Shown: one piece after another, positions 46,601 to 61,600 of the stretch
Position numbering within the stretch: position 1 is the stretch's first letter
Layout: every line of letters starts with the position of its first letter
Program-made: the position numbers and the translations under genes
NCBI GenBank assembly: GCA_002633005.1
Contig: NMRA01000626.1
Location: 157,358-221,357, forward strand
DNA: 64,000 nucleotides
From: Phoronis australis
Lineage: Eukaryota; Phoronida; Phoronidae
Reading direction: 5' to 3'
Notes under the pieces: generated by a model
The model's input: only the letters and a program-made list of their open reading frames with translations
Told to the model about the DNA's origin: nothing
Databases searched by the model: none

Positions 46601-49600
46601 ATACACTCTGCAATATTTATGTTTAACAAATTGCTTGACATATACATGCTAACAAATGAACATATCAGTTTCTGCAACTTCCGTAACAAATGCTTAGTGT
46701 TCAAATGGATCCCGTGACTTGAACAGAAGTGCCAACAAAAAGGAGTAAAACAAAAAACCCAGAAAACTAAAATTGACAGCAGTTGAAAACATAACTGAGC
46801 ACTTGTTTAGTATACACGTCATTAAACTTTAGTTGCATTATTCAACAAGTCAGATACATCGTTAAGTTTAAGGTTATGAAGGACCCTAGGCTAGAAAATG
46901 TCTAAATTTGGCTCAAAATCAGACAAGCTCATTAAAATATTTTTGACTGTCAGCCAGATTTTACCGATGATAACTTGCGACCATCACATACATGCTTTAT
47001 ACACTGATTTCAACAATATTAGGAATAAAACAATATTGACATGTAGTTTTTAAAATGTTCCACTTTTGTGCAAATGGCTTTCAAAACAAGAACTAAAATT
47101 TAAGGTTTTTGAGAGAAAACTCTTCTGTTGCATGAAATAAGAATGGAATGGCATTTTACATAAATGTCACATCTTGGGACATTTATATGGAAAAATGATC
47201 ATGATATTGGTACAATTGTTTCGTTATCAATGAAACTTTATTTTTTTGCCAAATTTCACTAAAAAGACATGGTCACGTCATTAAATTAATGGAAGATTCA
47301 TTCATAAAAGATCAAATAAAAATCTACAGGCTTTCTATTTTTAGAACATACATTTATTTAAGTACTTTAAGTTGAAGATATTTGCCTTTAACGCCTTACA
47401 TAACTTTATTCCTAATGCAAACTGAGACATTTTATTTCAACTTACAAAACGCACCAGGCTTAACGCCCATGTTCAGCGTACTGCCCAATTATACACAAAA
47501 TTCCCAGATTTTTGCTTTTAAAAGCCAAATATGCTGAGCTTACTGTCCACTCCGAATTTATTTGGTGGTGCTTTCCTCGAAAGTCCCCGTGTCTTGCTTA
47601 ACATCATCTTGTGCCAATTTTAGCTCCCAGTTCACTTTCAAGTCGAGAGTTTCAATTGCACTGTGCTTTCTTCGAATGGCAAAAATAAAGTTGTGCTCTG
47701 ACTCCCACTATGTGACTGTCACGTGAGCCCGAAATTTTTATCTGAATTGACCATTTGGGCAAATGAGCACCCCAGACTTCTCGAAAATGTTGTTTCTAAA
47801 CACCCATGCTCGGCTTCACACACACTCCCTCAGTGTACAGTAAGATTACATGTCAATATTGATTACACTTTACTCAGAGTGACGGAAACTGCCTAATTTT
47901 TATTTCATGAGGTTGGCGAGAATGTTTTTCTAAACAAACATGTATGATCAGAGTTGTTTTACATCTGTTACAAAGCACAGAGATTAGCAAAGCAAAGGAT
48001 TTAATTACACATTACCACAATTTTGAATGGCTTCAAGAGCTGGATTTTAATATTATACTGATAGATTAACAGAGGAACAGCATTTGCTAAAATACCCAAA
48101 CAGCAAGAGAAAGCTAAGTGTCACCTCTGGTGAACCAAATTTTTATTCATTAAAGCACAACAGGCATTGGGCAAATTACAATACTCCACCATCAGAACTC
48201 AAAGATCTTAAAGAGACAGGGCGACAGTGAAACTAACGAAATTCCATCGAAGCAAACGAAGTTGCCATTTGATAAAAACTAAGCCTGGCTCAAGTGTTTA
48301 AAAGGGAAATTTTAATGGAAGGAAGATTTTGTGCAAGCATCAAAGTAAAAACAATGACAACGTAAGCCATTAAGAAAATTAACAAAAAGGTGTGATTCCG
48401 TTTTCAAATAATTCCACCAAGCAATTTCAGAACATGCACCATTTGTGAAACTGTCACATTTAAGGCTGATTGAACACAAGACAGCACACACAGCAAGTTT
48501 ACAATTACCAATTTCTGTGACAACGTCTGAAGATTGGAAAACAAAGACAAGACTTTTAAGCCAAAGCAGCATACAGTACATTCATGAGTATTACAGACAC
48601 TTAAAGGAGAATGCCACCCTATTTAATTAGTCTTTTTTATCGTCTTAATCGGTCTATAGCCACATCGCCTCTTATACGGACGACCTCACCTTGCCGAGAG
48701 GTGTCGCGTTAACCTGTGAGGAAGGTGAGAAATGATGCAGCGACGTCAGTGGTTCGTCTGCAGAGTGAATGCCGCTATATTGCGGTGCATCGTTCCCGCT
48801 TGTCCGAACTATGAAGTTGCGAAGAAAGCGAGTATATCGTTTTTTCGACTTCCTCAAGAGCCCGAAATGCTTAGGAAGTGGCTCGCGTTAGTGAAGAATG
48901 AAAGGTACGCTGTTAATAGCAAGTATGAGGCTGTGAAACATCTCCGTGTCTGTGGCTGGCATTTCGTCGACAGTGATTTCTGTAACGAATTTCGGCTTAC
49001 CCAAGAACTATCCATATGTTCCATTGCCTGTGCATATTCACGGCGCCTCTCTAGTATTTCTTGATCATTGTATTCCGGTTCGAACTGATAGCCTGTGAAA
49101 TCTCAAGATCCGACCTGTGAAGTCTTCGTCGGATGAGCTCTTGACTAAGTCAGGTTTCGAGCCACTGGCCGGGATAAAGAGTAAGTCCGGCCGCGACGCG
49201 GGGCCTAGTGATCGGGTTCCGAGCCACTGGCCGGAAGAACATTAAGCGTTTTGTGTGTCTAGAACTCAAAAATCACAAGTATAAACAACATAGATCTAGA
49301 TTCTCCTGTCTGTATTTCAGGGAAGAATGAATACTTCGAATTTATCTCCGAACAGGCCCCAAACTCCTGCTACGGACCTTGGTAAATTGGCCTGCCGAAC
49401 TTTGTAGGCTACGGTGTGTCCAAATACCAGTAAATCCGTAATAGCAAAATAAAACAACACCTTTTTATAAGAATTCGGTGTATTTTTAAGGGTTTTACAG
49501 AAGTTTGATGATTTATTGGTGTTAAACAATGAATTCAACCGATAAGCTGACACCACTAACCCGTGTTGTGAACTGCTGAACAGACTGCGTATGAAACCAA

Positions 49601-52600
49601 TTACGTCATTGGATATTTTCAACACCTCCGTCTGCCGTCAGGTCTCAGGTAACGCAACCGAATGTGCCGTTATCGAGTAGAAATACACGATCTAAATTGA
49701 TGCAAAATAAGTTGTTTTTTGGGTGGTATTCTCCTTTAATGATACATCATTTCTTGAAAGTTGTTTCAAAGTGGGTTTCTCTGGAGCTTTCCACTAGTGA
49801 AATTTCGTCAAACTCAAACAAAAATGACTGCAAAAATTTTCTAGTTTTCAAAAGCTCACAGCAATCAAAAATTCTCAAAAATTCAACAAAACATTCAAAG
49901 GTGGTTGTTTACAAACTTTCCAAACAATAAAGAAGTGAATTTTCTCTCCGTTTACCTTGTTCGGAAACAGTAGAATAATCTGGATACATTTTTCCAACGA
50001 TAATGGAGTGATGTTGGAAAACCTTGCGGTGTTACCAACTAAATTTTTTATCAGAAAATCTATCGTATTTGTGCTCTAAACTGAAGAAACTTGTACCTCT
50101 CACACACACATTACCCAAAACAATACAATTCCCTTCCAAGAACAGTAAAATGTGAAATCACAACAAATGCCAATCAAATCGAACTTCAATATTCAAAAAT
50201 TCCTCACCACGATCACATCAGTTTCAACATTCAGATGGAATGCAGAAATGGTCTGCAAGTAAATTGAAGTGGCTAACTTTTAAAGGTTGACCAGTCCTGT
50301 GTTGAAATTGAAGCGCTTTTGACTGGTAAATATTCTGGGTGTTCTTAGGGTAATGGAAGTGCAACTCTCTCTCACTGTAAAGACAATTACTTTGGGACAG
50401 ATTCTGCCCAGGTTAATGGCCAGAACCAAATTTGTTTTCTCAGAAACCAAACCAGGAAATTAATGGTGATGAAATAAAGAGCATCGTTAGTTTTACCAGA
50501 AATGATCAGAAATAGTAAGAAGCACGTCTGAGCATGTTTTTCATTGATCTGTTCGACACAGGAATAAAAAAATCAATTTCATAAAATTTGTCTTTTAATG
50601 GCAAAGAAGGAAACAGCATGCCACACACATAATAATTGTTCTTAACCAGATGTGACCAATGAAAGGCAAACAAACATTCAGTACAAACCAGGTCTTGTTG
50701 TAAGTGAACAAACTAAGCGATAGATTAATTACATGTTAATGGTTGAAGGACTGCCTGACAGATTCTTTCAACAATACTACGAAAGAGCAGAACAAAGTAT
50801 CTGGCATAGATTACAGATCAAAACATGGCCCATGAAAATTTTAGAAAAACATTAATATATGAGCTGCAGCCAGAATAGGAATAAGTTTGAATTTTGGAGG
50901 AACAAGCCAGTGGCTGGACTCATAAATAGTCAGTCCAAATAGTTGGGAGACATAGCAGAATTAGACTTCCAGCCTGAGTGTTTAGTATCGTACCCATCTG
51001 GGTGAGTACACTTGGTAGTTTTCAAAATATACTAGTTAGATAACGATACAATTCTGTCAGAGCTTCTAGCCAAAAATATATTCCAATTCATTCAATCTAA
51101 TACAATCTAATGGCATTTTACTGTCTCGAGAGCTTTAGTCAGAGTTTAATGTCATGTTATAGATCCTACCCACCAATTATTTATTTGTAAAATTGACTTA
51201 CAAGAAAAAGTGTAATTTGCACAAAGGGTGCTGAGCCTCACAAGTCTGGAATTTGTGGAGAATTTTGCTGAAACTGAAACATGCTCTAGTTGAAAAGAAA
51301 TCATAGTTTAGTGTGTGAAAACTTTGTTGAATTTTGATGCTATCCAGCTTATTCTGAACACTATTTTCCCTGAAGTCATTTAACTTGAGAAATGCACAGG
51401 TTCAGTAGTACGCATTAAGCCAAAATATAATTACAGAACAGGTCTGTTGAAAATTGAAAAAGGTGAAAATAATTGAAAATGTTGAAAATTCAGGGGCATG
51501 ATGTTAAGTTGTGTGACAGCAATGGACAAGATTAATGACAGAAATTACAGTGCACCAGTCCATGGTTTGGGTACAGTTGCAAGATTTATGTTGATGGCAT
51601 TCAGCCACCCACTGTAATAAGACGTCGGACTGAATGATTTACGAGTTAGACCACTGACAATATTTCCATTCTGATTTGAAGGCACATTTCACAACCGTTT
51701 CATTGAAAATGTTGCACTAGAGTGATGTTAAAGAACGTACCCTTTGTTGCCTCGGCAGTGCTGGCAGACAAGTTATAGTGAACTTCTCTCAAGAAAAACG
51801 TTTTGACGAATGTCTCTATAAATGAATGGAGAGCACAGGACCTGGAACCAATTGGCACAATGTGATTTTCAATGCTAAGGTACAAGACAAAAGTAATGAG
51901 ACAAAATAGTATTTCCCGTCTGTCTAGTAGTAATGACTTACAGAAGCAAAATTTCAAAAAGAATGGCCAAGTCATCCTTCATTCTCCGTCATGAAGGAAG
52001 GCCAATCAGATGATGAATTTGATTTCTGGCTTGTGGCTGTCATGACGGGGAATTCTGGGTCAATTTGTCGGAATTCTTTTGGCACGAACTGTTGATTACG
52101 ACCAATCTGAACATTTCTGAGCCAGGCACTTTACATGACCATTACATAAAAAGCGAGTTGGCCATAAAATTCACCTTCAGCTACTAAGAATTTGTACAGT
52201 GAGATGAAGAATAATTTCTAAAGTTAAAGCTTGTTCATAAAGTTGAACCCGCTTTTGTCGAAGGAACTAAAATAAGACTTAGAAATTACTAGGAGATCGG
52301 GATCAACTTATTCTTTACACAGCTGTACATTATGATTTCAAACATTCTTGCAAGCCCAGAAGTCATTTCTAATCTCGGTAAGAAACACATAAAGATCGGA
52401 TTTTTATCTGTATGTGACTCAAGTAAAACAAGTAAACGGTAGCTAACTGAATACCATAATTATAAAGCTACACTAAACTTACATCAAGGAAATAAGACAG
52501 AGTACCATATCGTTACCATTACCACTTGTTATTACCAGCAATTTTGCTACATAACACTCCATGCAAGGAGAACACATTATAATCAAAATGTGAAACAATA

Positions 52601-55600
52601 AACTTAAGGTAAAACATAAAGAATCCATCACACTGATGGCAAGTGTCAAAACCAGGAAATGGGAGCCCGGGTGACATTAACAAAGCAAGGGCCCTGCTAA
52701 CGTTATCTAAATAGATTGAAAATAGTAGTGATGCGTATTCTAAAAAACTTGTGAAAAGGCAAGATTGCGCTATATTTACATATTTCCAATTGCAAACTTT
52801 AGAATCGAGATTGTTATATCTGCGGAATGCAGCCCTGACAACTGTTCATCAACATGGGGTGTTCATGAGGTATAAAGGGCTTTCCATGAATGCTTCAATG
52901 CATTGTTCAGGCAACAAAAACCATTTGACTGTTTAACCAGGCTAAGCATCACAAGGTAAATTTGGAGCTGCTTACTGCGTATAGTTGTGTGTGTCATCAA
53001 CAGAATTAACCTTTAATGAAACAAAGGCAACAGAAAAGTAACTCTTCTTAAGATATACAAGTTTGTACTCATTGTACAAACTTAGGGCCCTCACTCACCT
53101 TAGGGAAAACATGCATGTAAAGGGTGGTGATGGGGAGGGGGAGCAGGATTTTTCCCTCAGAGCAAAGACACAACAGTGGCTTGACATCATATCTCGTCTA
53201 ACTACTCGGGAATGAATCATACTAGAATTTTATCTCTGAACCCATTGACAGCATTCCAACATGAGAGTCCGGCCATTGTACTATTTCTGCGAAGCTATGA
53301 AATAAAACCAAGACACCTGTAGCCCCTTCTGTTAAAGGTGCACAAACAATTTACCTGGGCTTGCAAGATGTGGCGAGCTCAATCTCTTTAACGAATGCTT
53401 GAAGAGGGTTAAAGATCACTGAAACGGAATATAAACCAACTGAAACGAGTAAATATGCACGTGACATAAAGGACAAGAAAATGCAACAACGTATACAGCA
53501 CAGGTGAAAAACTTTTGTTTGATCTGTCAGCAAGGTCATCAACCGGTTTTCCAGCGGACTCCCACCAGACAAGCAACTGTCTGCTAAGAGCCATTAAATG
53601 GCTGCCTACTGCTGATGTCAAATGGGTCAGAAATCTGCAACAAGTAATGCAATAAAGCAAGGTTTCATCATTACAACACTCAGATTAAAAAAATGTCTAA
53701 TTGCTGTATGACAGTAGAATTGCTGTACGGTTCTAAAAGGGAATATTCAAAAGCCTGATCGGAACTACATGTACCTGTGTGGTCTGCAACATTTAGTTGA
53801 CCAATTGGACATTAGTTGACCAATTGGATATTTTGAAAATCAACAATTGTTTCCAAAATATTGCGGAATCAAGAAATTAGTAATTTAAAAGACAATGTCA
53901 ATTAAATCAAAAATAAAGGAACACACAAACAATTTGTTACAGAAAAAAATACCGTCAGTAGAATGACACCATGACAAGTTGTTTAATTATGAACCATATA
54001 TCACTTGAACCTGTCTTATAATCAGTGGGTGAAATAAAAGGCAGCTTTAACTGAATTATTAGTTATATTTAATATGATTGTTTAAAATTACTGCTGCTGT
54101 ACACATTTACATATAAGGCACTACCAAACTTAAGTTTTCATCAAGTACAGCAACATCAACTAAATCAATGTAAACTACCCTCTGGCTGTTTCATCTCTTT
54201 TCACAGTTATTTGTATGTTTGATTAGTTATGCAGTACAAACAAGCATCCCCTTTATGCATTACCCCTCAGAAGCAAATGATTCACCTCTTATGTTATGAA
54301 TGGAAGTTTTACACACGTAGGTCATCTTTTGACCTTCAACCTTGGCATCTTTTTCCTCAATTACTTCACCATGCTGGAAAAAACATTCTCAAGTAATATG
54401 CAAGATCACATCTTGTAATCCTATTTGCCAAGATGTAGCAACCTTCACAGAAATTATGTTTTTCAAATTAAACATCAATTTTAAAGCCACGCATGAATTA
54501 CCATAAACATTCTAGATAACAATCTCAATGTTTATTAACTGGAGAGTCTCGAAATTGAGAGGTGGGCAATTAAACCAGAGATGGGCACTAAACTAGAAGA
54601 TAACAAGAAATTGGGGATGGCTGCCCACCCAAATTTGGCACTTTTGCAACATAAGCCAGATCACCACTCTAGCCACTTATGATTGATGAAATTGCAGTCC
54701 ACCGACTCAAACTTCAAAGAATTTGCTGCAAGATTAATTACCAATGAATGCAACGAGAAAATACATGTTGCAAAAATGCTTGCAAAAATTCTTGGATAGA
54801 CCTGCCATATAAATGTCATCAAAGTCTTCTTAGAGACAAAGTCCAAATTCTCTCTCTTTGCCCTTAGTTCAAATTCCAACAACTTAAAAACTCCCTGATA
54901 TTTGTATATAATCCTTTTTCAACAGAAACATGGACATATCCTGGCTTCTGTACACAAAAGAATCTCGTCAATATCCTTAAATCACTGTTTAATATACAAT
55001 TAAGGATAAATTTCAGAATCCAACAATGTTGTTTAAAGGAATATACAAATTGAAAATATGATAATTATATTTCATCAAAGTTCCAAACCTCCAAATGTTT
55101 AGGTAACCACAGACAGGTAGATCCTTGCCAGTTTCACATGCCTATGGGGCATGCATGCACTTCAAACTTTGGGCTAACCGCTTATCATAAAACTGAACTC
55201 AAATTATAACAATCTGTAATTCACAATCAATCAGAATACAACCACCCAAAACATTAAGAACTTCATGAAATTTTACCATCATAACTGCTGTATAACAGGA
55301 CATCTGAAATTATGAATAAGAGAATTCAAAGTTGCCACATTATTAGAAATTGTTTAGAAGTGGTCAAATGATGCTCTAATAGGAACATTACAACAACAGG
55401 GGCACAAAACTATAATTACCTGGCCATAGGTCTCCTGCCTCTGCTCTCGTAAGTAGCTATGCATACTAATAGCGTGTGAAGAAGCATCGAACTTAAACAG
55501 AGAAGCCTGCAATATAGTGTCAATGACTTTTAATAAACAGGATGAAATTCCGTTATTTTGATGTGGAGCAGGTTGCAACTGCTGATCAGAATATGTCGAG

Positions 55601-58600
55601 CACATTCAATTAATTATCTAGCATCTCTGAAATTAATGGTTAATTTGTTTTTCTGGCCCAGGACCAGCAATCTGTTTAAATTGGAGATCTTCTTTGCTGC
55701 GCTGGACCCTCAATCCCGGTTACAACTTTAAAAAAATAACTCAAAAAATACCCTTCTTCCTCGCTCTGGTAATCACGTAAAAAATAGTGCAGGTGGTTGG
55801 ATACGTGTAGGTGAGCAGGCCGCTGTGCCACACCCATCGCTTATTTACTGTTTACAAATAACGTTCTGTTTTCATTGTGTCTAGGTATAACTAGTGAGAC
55901 TTGCATGGTAAGTAATGAATCAACGAGTTATGTTCCATCTAACTGTCATCTTGGATTTAGTAAAATGGAATACTGGACAAACCTATAGCAATAACTAGTT
56001 TTCCTTGTACATAGGAAAGATACTCATCAATCATCAACACAGAATATTTAGAATTTGCAAGAATCACCTTCTTTGGTCGAGTTGCCCTCTTCTTTGAAAA
56101 ATACTGAGCAATGTCTGTGCTGCCAGGGTCATCAAAGGTCAGACCACTCTGCTGGGGGTTGACCACGCTCTTCTGAATGTCAAGATAATCACGCAACAGA
56201 ATCTGGATCTAAAAAAGTGGCTAATTATTACGAGACACAAATTTAAAGTTAACTGGGAAAGAAGGCTGTAAACATTTGCTTTCACAATTACTCAAGAAGG
56301 AATTGGATAACATATAACAGAACCCCAAATTTTAACTTTCAGTTGATGTAATCAATGGAGAGTGTGACTTAATAGTCAGAATCCAAAACAATCAACAACT
56401 TATTTTATTCTGCAAACCAGGCCTGTATTCTATAAACCAGACCTGTATTCTGTAAACTCAATTACATTCAACCTAAACAATCAATCACTTCTGAATCAGA
56501 GCCCCCCATTTATGATAGATTAAGGTTTCGACCACTCTCTTATAACATTTGCCCTTCTCCTGCGTGATTTTGCGAGTTCCTCCGTAATAACAAATTTCTC
56601 TCTAAAACATGGCCAACAGAACAATACCCAGAAGACCAAAAGATACTTTCTTGATCTCCATTATTTAAAAAAAAACATTATTTTTATGTGAAAGTGAAAC
56701 GATCTTTCAAAGACAAAGGGCACATACCACTGCTTGGACTTTGGACCAAAATTCAGCCATTTCATATGGCTTGATGTCTTCACTACGCGAGCTGCCAACC
56801 TTTAAAACAAACAGTGAAAATTCTAATTGCTCCACAAAGTGAAGTTTTAATAAAATTAGTTGTCAAAAAAGTAATCAATGAATTCTTCAATTGATATAAC
56901 ATTTGACTTTTAATCAAAGTAAAGTGTTAACAAACATTTGATTCACAAAATGCTATTACAATTATGGCTGCAGTGTAACGATTACTTAGCCCTAGTACAC
57001 CTGACTTAAGAAAGTAAACACGAAATGTAAAAGTGCGTAAATTGAAAGATTGGAAGAGTTTTGCAAATTGGGCAGCTTCACATCAGCTGCACATTATCTC
57101 TTTGATTTTTCCAAAAGAAACTTGGAAAATGTATTCGCATGCTCCTAACTATGCTAATGTAGCAGGAACTAAACAGCAAATGAATGCTATTTGAACATCA
57201 TCTAGACTAAACAAAGTGCAGTAATGTATTCAATGAAATCTTGTACAAGAGCAACGCAGAGCGTTGAAATGCGCCCACAATTGCACCGTATACGGTATCC
57301 TTCTAGGGTTGTTTATTGGTACCATCAAGTGGCCAGTAGAGGGCATATATGTAGTATGTTGTACTTTGCAAAATGGAAAGGCATGGTCATTGTCTCCTCA
57401 ATAGGCTAGGGACAAAATGTGAGTGATCTTCATAATACAAGCATATCCTATACATCAGTTGCTTAAAGCACCAAAAAACATAGAATTAAAAACAAATTTA
57501 CCAACATACGAGATTAGCACAGCATTAGAATGCCAGAAACAAATTTCTACTTGGAACTTTTCCTTCATAGTCACGAAGTAACACAAAGTATACACTTGAA
57601 GACCTATGAAAATACAGAGGTCAAATACTAAAATTGCCACTAGAGGCATACCGGTAGTCAGAATCATCCTAAAGTCGTCATTGTCTGTTGTCAACATCAC
57701 ATAAATACACTTGCTAAATTTAGTAAAGATCCTGCACACGGTTTGGGAGATACAGCCATGGGCGCAAAAAAAAACTGTCACTAGGAGGCGCCACAGTAAT
57801 CAAAGTCAAGGGAAAATCATCGTCAACCGTCCTCTACATAGTAAGCACATACATGCCAATTTTCACAATCATCCTTTGAGCGGTTTGGTTGATAGAGGGG
57901 TGGACGCACAAAAACATACTTGAAAACACTAAAAATGGCCACTAGGTGACGCAAACTATGTCGAATCCATCTGAAAACGGGAGGATAGTGTCATCTCACT
58001 AATAGGTGCCTACATACCAAATTTCATGAAAATCCGTTCAGGACTTTTGAAGATACAAAGGTAAGCATAAAAAAATTAAAATTGCCACTACGGGGCACAC
58101 CGGTAGTCGGATCTGTCCAAAAGTCGTCATCTTCCGTTGTTAACATCATATAAATATACTTACGCAATTTCGTAAAGCTCCTGCAAACGGTTTAGGAGAT
58201 ACAGCCATAGGCGCAAAAAAAAACAAAACTGCCACTAGGAGGCACACAGGTAGTCGGATCCGTCCGAAAGTTCGCACATGCCGTCCCATTCATGAATGGA
58301 ACATATGTGCCAAATTTCACGAACGTATGTCAAAGGGTTTTGGAGATAGAGCAGCGGACGCCGGACGGACGCTGCCCGGACGGACGGACGGACGGCATAA
58401 TGCGTCCACATATAAATATGTGGGAGCATAAAAATGTGATAAAAAATTCTACAAATAGGTCACCTTTGTCCTAATGACGTACCTTGGGGGCTCACATAGC
58501 CCGCATCATGCAGTGTTATTTCCCAACACCACGCCATGATACCTACTGGATATGGTTGAGTGATTGATGATACAATCATTTTCATTACAAAACTCATTCT

Positions 58601-61600
58601 TTAAAGCATTTGGCAATTTTCAACCTACTTCATATTCGTATCCTCGCTATGTGTTGTGTTTCTAACTAATTTGACCGAGCATCACAGAGATAAGGAAATA
58701 CCGTGCAAGTTCCACTGACTTAAATAACTAAAATTATCATTATCACGACGGGGCAAATGTGAAGATACATTTCATGATTTTCACGTGCAGACTGTAAGTA
58801 GGATGTAACTTTCAGCTAACAAATAATATAATTGTACGTTTGCATACAGTAAGACATCACTCTAGCATGTGAAATCAGAGCACCAGAGATCTGGTTCATG
58901 ATACAGCACACATCACGAATTTTTATCCGACCGGTCGGCTATACAAGTTGTTTTTTAACCTATGCCATAGAACTGAAAATTGTATGTGTTTTCGTTTGCG
59001 AGAGTGTTCTTTTTGAATCACTGGGTTAATCATTTTTACGCTCTACATGAAAACGCAGACTACCTGGGAACTTTTCTTTAGGATTACGTGTACCGAGTTA
59101 CTTCGAAGAATTTATTTTCAGAGTTTTACCCCTTGGAGTAGACCCAAAACACAAAGTATTGTGTTCTTATTCCAAAGGGCTCGGGTGGCTCTAGCCTTGG
59201 TGCGAAGCTGTTTACTAAATTAAATATAAAACTTTGCGCCGATGTGGGCAAAAAACTGACCAAATAAAATCTTCCTTGAAAGTGTCGCGTGTCACATAGG
59301 TACTCCTTTCAAAACGACGAAATACCTTCCTATGTTACAAAAGGCGGAGAATTGCGCAAGAAAATGACATTGGATATTTTTCGCTTAAACGGCTGTAACG
59401 GGCAAGGTGAGTGTCAGATTTTGGATGCACACCTGCCTGTCTTGAGTTAATGATGAGGTGACTTGCGTAACTATCCGGGCTGTGTGCAATTTCGAGTTCT
59501 GTCCGGGAGCTCAATACACAGTACAACCTTTCTGTATTTTGACGATAGTCTTCATACAGCTAGCTGGCTAGATAGGAATGCTCTAACTTCGAAACGATTT
59601 TTTACTCTGAAAATGACAACAAATTCCGAATGATGACGGATCATGGCTGATACTATAACCGATCACATTCTTCTGTTTTTATTGCCCCATCATCTTAATA
59701 TCTGAGTTATGTTCAAACCATTGTTTATGTTGCTCCTACAACAAACCAACGTATTAAGAAATTGTACAGAAATAAACAATAATTATCTGAGGGAAAGCGC
59801 AATATACAGCGTGATGAAGTGATGATCAAGTGCAATTATAACAGATGACTGCATATTCGTGCTACTGTTGAGCATTCCCCGGTATGAAAACACTTGAGGT
59901 CGTAAAATATCCAGCGTTGTATTCTGATTTTTATGCAAATTTACTGTAACATTTCAAATTTCTTGGTTGTTGATACTTTTTTATGCATAATGTATAAGAA
60001 GTCCAATACCTAGAGTTCGAAATTATGTTTCTGTGATATCATTTTACGTTTGATTTTACCAAGACATCAGCAATTCAACATAAAGTTTAGGTTGGTTTAA
60101 TTTCACGCAATTTGTATTAATTTGTAAGTTGATTCAATTTTACCACCTTTCAATAGTTGAACAAACATTGAGAAACCGACGTCAAGACCCGCGGAGCGAC
60201 CACTGGTGAACGATCAGCGAATAGTTAAATGTTTGTTTGGCCAAAATTCATCCGCTAAGTTGTAAAATGGTAATTGCCCACCAAGGACACGCATAATATT
60301 ATCCCAATTGGTCATCTATGCTAGACTACCACTTTGCCGACCCAAGTGCCAAATGCAGAGGCGACTCAGCAGACGGCTCCTAGCCGACCGTTGTTGGTCA
60401 GCTGCTGATCGGCTAGACGGCCAGTCGTCGACCAACTTCCAACCGGTTGGACAAAAATTTGTAATGTGTGCTGTATGTGACTATGGATACTTAAGACAGA
60501 AATTGGGTCTTGCCAATAACAGCTTAGTGAGTCTATTTCTGAAAAATCATAGGATCTCACTAATTAGCAGAGAAAAAAGTCTCTGAGAATATACCTATAT
60601 CTGCCAGAAGAGATAATTTTTATAAATTACCTGAAGGTTGTGATTAGACTGTCACAGTAAACTGACAGTCAATTGCAGGGTTGAAGTCTGTATGACAATT
60701 GTTGAAATTATGACCTAGTGTTATATATATCACACTCATATTGCACATAAAAAATAACTCGCACACGTCCATCTTACAATTGCAAAGACAAAATTATCGT
60801 CAGAAATTATACGACTAATACAACAGCATGCAAATCAAGGTACTTATTACTAGTAACTTAAAAATTCAACAATTTATTATTCACTTTTTACTATTTATTC
60901 AGTAATTGTGAAGTGGCACACAGCCTACTCACGGCGAGTCTCTTGAGGTTACTCAACACAGTCTGGTGTGTGTCTGCAACGCAGCGGAATTGCTGGAACA
61001 CCAACTCCAACAGCTCGAGCAGGTATTTGGGCTGATCAAGGGACTCAAGCTGGGTCTCTCCTGATTGGTAGGCACTAGAACCAAGGAATGTTTAACTTTT
61101 AAATAACATGACAGTCAAAAACCAGCGAACTTTAATGGTCTTTCAGTCACGACAGGTACTTGAAACAAAGCAAAATAAAACATTGAAAATCAGTCAGGCA
61201 CTTATCCACAGACTAAAGCATCTAATGTTGCAATACAAGTACGAAAAGATGCCTCTATAGTCCCCTGCATTGTTTCCTGTGTCTACTTGCCTGATGAGAC
61301 ACTGGGTCTGCTCCCATTCTGCTATTGTATCTTACTGTTTAGTTTTCATCCGGTGCATGCGATATAGGCTGGCACTGGACATGAGGTAGGAAACTAAACA
61401 GTAAGGAAAAACAGTGAGACCAGGGCTGAACCAGGAATTGTGGCAAGTGGGCTGGTAGACACTGGAACCAACCAAGAAACGAAACAGTGTGGAGCATCAG
61501 GAGGATGGACTCTAATCCAGGACTACGGATCGGTCATTACAGACAGCTAGGTACAGGACTCTAATCCAGGACTACGGATCGGTCATTACAGACAGCTAGG

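Larger units (their letters stand above)
48605..49735 (+). mobile_element. TTAA-flanked THAP transposon (Kolobok-like), internally deleted
   Basis: TTAA (48601-48604) precedes AGGAGAATGCCACCC (48605-48619). The right end GGGTGGTATTCTCCT (49721-49735) is followed by TTAA (49736-49739). The inverted ends match at 14 of 15 positions and the TTAA is duplicated. Inside is a plus-strand frame (48732-49064) encoding a THAP zinc finger. TTAA duplication plus a THAP finger at the transposase N-terminus is the hallmark of the Kolobok superfamily. At 1131 bp it is too short for a full transposase and no catalytic domain is visible, so it is presumably non-autonomous. It lies in the EXOC4 intron between exons 51741 and 44050. 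Confidence 0.72.
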
